Origin: a virus
Direction: 5' to 3' (one strand)
Virus record (IMG/VR): IMGVR_UViG_3300034374_000493
Coordinates: 1 to 26,670 of that record
DNA length: 26,670 bases
Shown here: positions 25,562 to 26,670 of the stretch, piece by piece
How positions within the stretch are numbered: position 1 is the stretch's first letter
Layout: each line of letters begins with the position of its first letter
Notes under the pieces: generated by a model
Database searches by the model: none
What the model was told of the DNA's origin: nothing
What the model saw: only the letters and a program-made list of their open reading frames with translations
Position numbers and translations under genes: made by a program

Positions 25562-26121
25562 AATAGTATTGTTATATGGCTGTCAAACATTCTATACATC
25601 CGCTCCCCATCAACATAAAACTCATACTCAGTCTCAGGCTTGAATGCAACCTTACTACCCTCAGTAACCCCCATTGAAAGCAGGTACTCATTCGGGTATC
25701 GCATTATGCCAACTAACGGTTCTTCCTTTGTGTTCTTGTATATGTACGACTCCTCTACAGGTACAGGCTCTACAAAGCAATACCTGTCATATGCATGCCA
25801 ACCATCCTCATTCTTGTACATAAAGAATTGGTCAGGCTCTATGAAGAACAAGTCATCCTTAAAGAAACTCCTTCCACTCCTACGCCTACCCTTCATGTCA
25901 TTGTAAAACTTAAATACGTTGTGGTGTACAAGTAACGTATCGCCAACCTTTATAGGTCCTGTGTAACCCAATGGTAACTCCTGAACAATAGCCTCACGAT
26001 TAGAAAAACGAAAGTCTTCCTCCGATGTGCTAGTTATTACCTCAACCCCACCAATCTCCTTGGTGTTATTGTAACGCCTATCGTCCTTCGGTTTTGCTAT
26101 GAAGAAAAATGGAGACCGCAT
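25558..26121 (-). CDS. GroES-like (Cpn10) co-chaperonin, probable tandem fold
   Basis: A 187-residue protein. The first part has GGVEVITSTSEEDFR, then REAIVQELP and IKVGDTLLVHHNVF, matching the GroES order of mobile-loop GGI, strand with a turn, and the diagnostic VKVGDxVxF segment. A second pass near the C-terminus reads LVGIMRYPNEYL, then VTEGSKVAFKPETEYEF and YRMFDSHITIL, matching the GroES ending of VGDxVxF, a Tyr/Lys strand, and an ESDILAI-like strand. The protein is about twice the usual 95-residue length, consistent with two Cpn10 barrels in one chain. GroES proteins cap GroEL during folding, and phage versions (T4 gp31) help fold the capsid protein. Its position just before the terminase and capsid genes fits that role. 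The family call is inferred from motif order only. It is coupled at both ends by one- to four-base overlaps. Confidence 0.55.
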   Translation of the reverse strand: MRSPFFFIAKPKDDRRYNNTKEIGGVEVITSTSEEDFRFSNREAIVQELPLGYTGPIKVGDTLLVHHNVFKFYNDMKGRRRSGRSFFKDDLFFIEPDQFFMYKNEDGWHAYDRYCFVEPVPVEESYIYKNTKEEPLVGIMRYPNEYLLSMGVTEGSKVAFKPETEYEFYVDGERMYRMFDSHITILL

Positions 26122-26348
26122 TAGAAGTTTATGTTATACTCAATAGATATAGGCATCGATGAAGTGAACTCCTTCCAAAGCAATACCTCCTCATTCTCGC
26201 CCTCTATCCATATCTTAACAGAGTCACTCTTTTGGTCCATCATTATCAAGTGGATAGTATGAGTGCCATTTAATATCTCCTGCCCTACAATGTAGTGCAT
26301 AGCACCCGACTTGTAGTCAGGTCCTATACTTATCTTCCTAATATCCAT
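26121..26348 (-). CDS. Small conserved phage protein of unknown function
   Basis: A 75-residue protein starting MDIRKISIGPDYKSGAMHYI. I chose the ATG at 26348, four bases after the previous stop, rather than an in-frame GTG at 26363 that would overlap the previous gene by 11 bases. The pattern (SIGPDYKSGAMHYIVGQ, then IWIEGENEEVLLWKEF, ending SIEYNINF) is mostly beta-strand and resembles small proteins common in uncultured marine phage genomes, from memory. Its stop overlaps the next start by one base (TAATG), which indicates translational coupling. I cannot assign a function. Confidence 0.72.
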   Translation of the reverse strand: MDIRKISIGPDYKSGAMHYIVGQEILNGTHTIHLIMMDQKSDSVKIWIEGENEEVLLWKEFTSSMPISIEYNINF

Positions 26349-26352
26349 AATG

Positions 26353-26589
26353 CTACGATTCACCGGACTTGTCAGTCACCTCACCCGTTTGGATGTTGAT
26401 GACAGCATCTGATCCGTACTTGTCAATTAATAATCTCTCCTCCTCAGCATACTGAACCTTTAACTCATCAACCTTTGATAATAGGTTGTGCTGTGTGATC
26501 ATCGTGTCTCCTAATTGAATCTTTAGCTGATTGAAGTCGCTCATCAACTTGTGAATCTTTTCCAATTCACCTTTACTTAATTTTGCCAT
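26353..26589 (-). CDS. Small helical protein of unknown function
   Basis: A 78-residue protein that starts at a clear ATG (MAKLSKGELEK) and stops with TAG. The first 55 or so residues are charged and heptad-like (Leu/Ile spaced among Lys, Glu, Gln), consistent with an alpha-helical coiled coil. The C-terminus, with a KYGSDAVINIQTGEVTD segment, looks like a small beta hairpin. Small proteins of this type sit just before the packaging genes in environmental phage genomes, but no function is known to me. A promoter-like TATATTTG element precedes it, so it may be the first gene of a transcript running towards the terminase. There are no membrane segments or catalytic motifs. Confidence 0.75.
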   Translation of the reverse strand: MAKLSKGELEKIHKLMSDFNQLKIQLGDTMITQHNLLSKVDELKVQYAEEERLLIDKYGSDAVINIQTGEVTDKSGES

Positions 26590-26605
26590 TTTATTTGATT
26601 TTTGG

Positions 26606-26613
26606 CAAATATA
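26606..26613 (-). promoter_or_regulatory. Bacteroidetes-type -7 promoter element (TATATTTG)
   Basis: The minus strand reads TTATATTTGCC, an exact match to the Bacteroidetes TAnnTTTG -7 motif. It lies in the short gap between the partial upstream gene and the gene starting at 26589. Sixteen bases separate it from the ATG, nearly the same distance as at two other sites in this window. I see no matching TTTG -33 element, so the call rests on the -7 motif, its position and its repetition. Confidence 0.5.
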
Positions 26614-26618
26614 AGCAA

Positions 26619-26670
26619 TTATTCTTTATTATCTCGCTTTTTGCGTCTATCACGACCGAATGTGAAGGAA
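26619..26670 (-). CDS. 3' end of an upstream gene, partial
   Basis: On the minus strand the frame entering the window reads SFTFGRDRRKKRDNKE and stops at TAA (26619-26621). The tail is short and basic, and only the C-terminus is visible, so neither the start nor the product can be judged. The adjacent 29-base gap to the next gene carries a promoter-like element, which fits a real gene end. I do not recognise a family. One of the other two frames hits a stop after six codons, which weakly supports this choice of frame. Confidence 0.4.
   Translation of the reverse strand, partial: SFTFGRDRRKKRDNKE

Noticed and set aside
10131-26670. Reassignment of TAG as a sense codon, known in some crAss-like phages
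   Set aside because: TAG ends the genes at 26353, 20618 and 15235, each just before or near the next gene start, so it works as a normal stop here.
1-26670. tRNA genes, CRISPR arrays, insertion sequences, integrase or attachment sites
   Set aside because: Coding is nearly continuous, gaps are all under about 100 bases, and I saw no cloverleaf, regularly spaced repeat, transposase or recombinase motif.

Overview
The window looks like the late (virion and DNA-packaging) module of a short-tailed phage of a Bacteroidetes host, probably an aquatic or marine member of the Flavobacteriia. Every supported gene lies on the minus strand, so the region reads from right to left, and genes overlap or abut by a few bases. 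The host assignment rests on AT-rich coding sequence, the absence of convincing Shine-Dalgarno sequences, A-rich leaders, and repeated TTAnnTTTG elements in front of genes (the -7 motif of Bacteroidetes sigma-A promoters). The phage assignment rests on a recognisable large terminase, portal, scaffold-like protein, major capsid protein, connector proteins and ejection-type proteins. The order and sizes resemble crAss-like and Cellulophaga-podovirus-type phages, but the exact lineage cannot be fixed from sequence reading alone. TAG, TGA and TAA all serve as ordinary stops, so there is no sign of stop-codon reassignment.

Layout in transcription order. Right end (26670 to 25277): four small genes, a protein with features of a GroES-like (Cpn10) fold apparently present twice, and a probable small terminase. 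Then the terminase large subunit with a TTG start (25299-23053), a portal with a long Gln/Met-rich C-terminal helix (23056-20618), a very acidic scaffold-like protein (20566-19466) and the major capsid protein (19437-18016). A strong intrinsic terminator follows the capsid gene. Next is a conserved protein of unknown function (17946-17197), a second strong terminator directly followed by a promoter-like element, and two head-tail connector proteins (17114-15235). The tail section holds a 1700-residue tail-tube/nozzle-like protein with a C-terminal LamG-type domain, a small protein, a Cys-rich probable fibre protein and another tail protein (15233-8155). The left end holds a stand-alone GNAT acetyltransferase, two ejection-type internal virion proteins, and a giant open frame (4801 to beyond base 1, at least 1600 residues).

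The most interesting object is that giant protein. It has two 30-residue N-terminal repeats, a Gly/Ala-rich hydrophobic stretch, an internal GNAT-like domain, an HEVFH zinc-peptidase-like motif, and a domain with HDYFGH, GEENA and TRGQNSW motifs, followed by a second acetyltransferase-like region. This is the architecture of a phage polyvalent protein, and its place after the ejection genes suggests it enters the cell with the DNA. Other points of interest are the compositionally foreign LamG domain, mosaic codon usage in the ejection proteins, promoter elements at a nearly fixed distance from start codons, and terminators bracketing the gene after the capsid. There is no non-coding stretch longer than about 100 bases, and I saw no tRNA, CRISPR array, insertion sequence or integrase.
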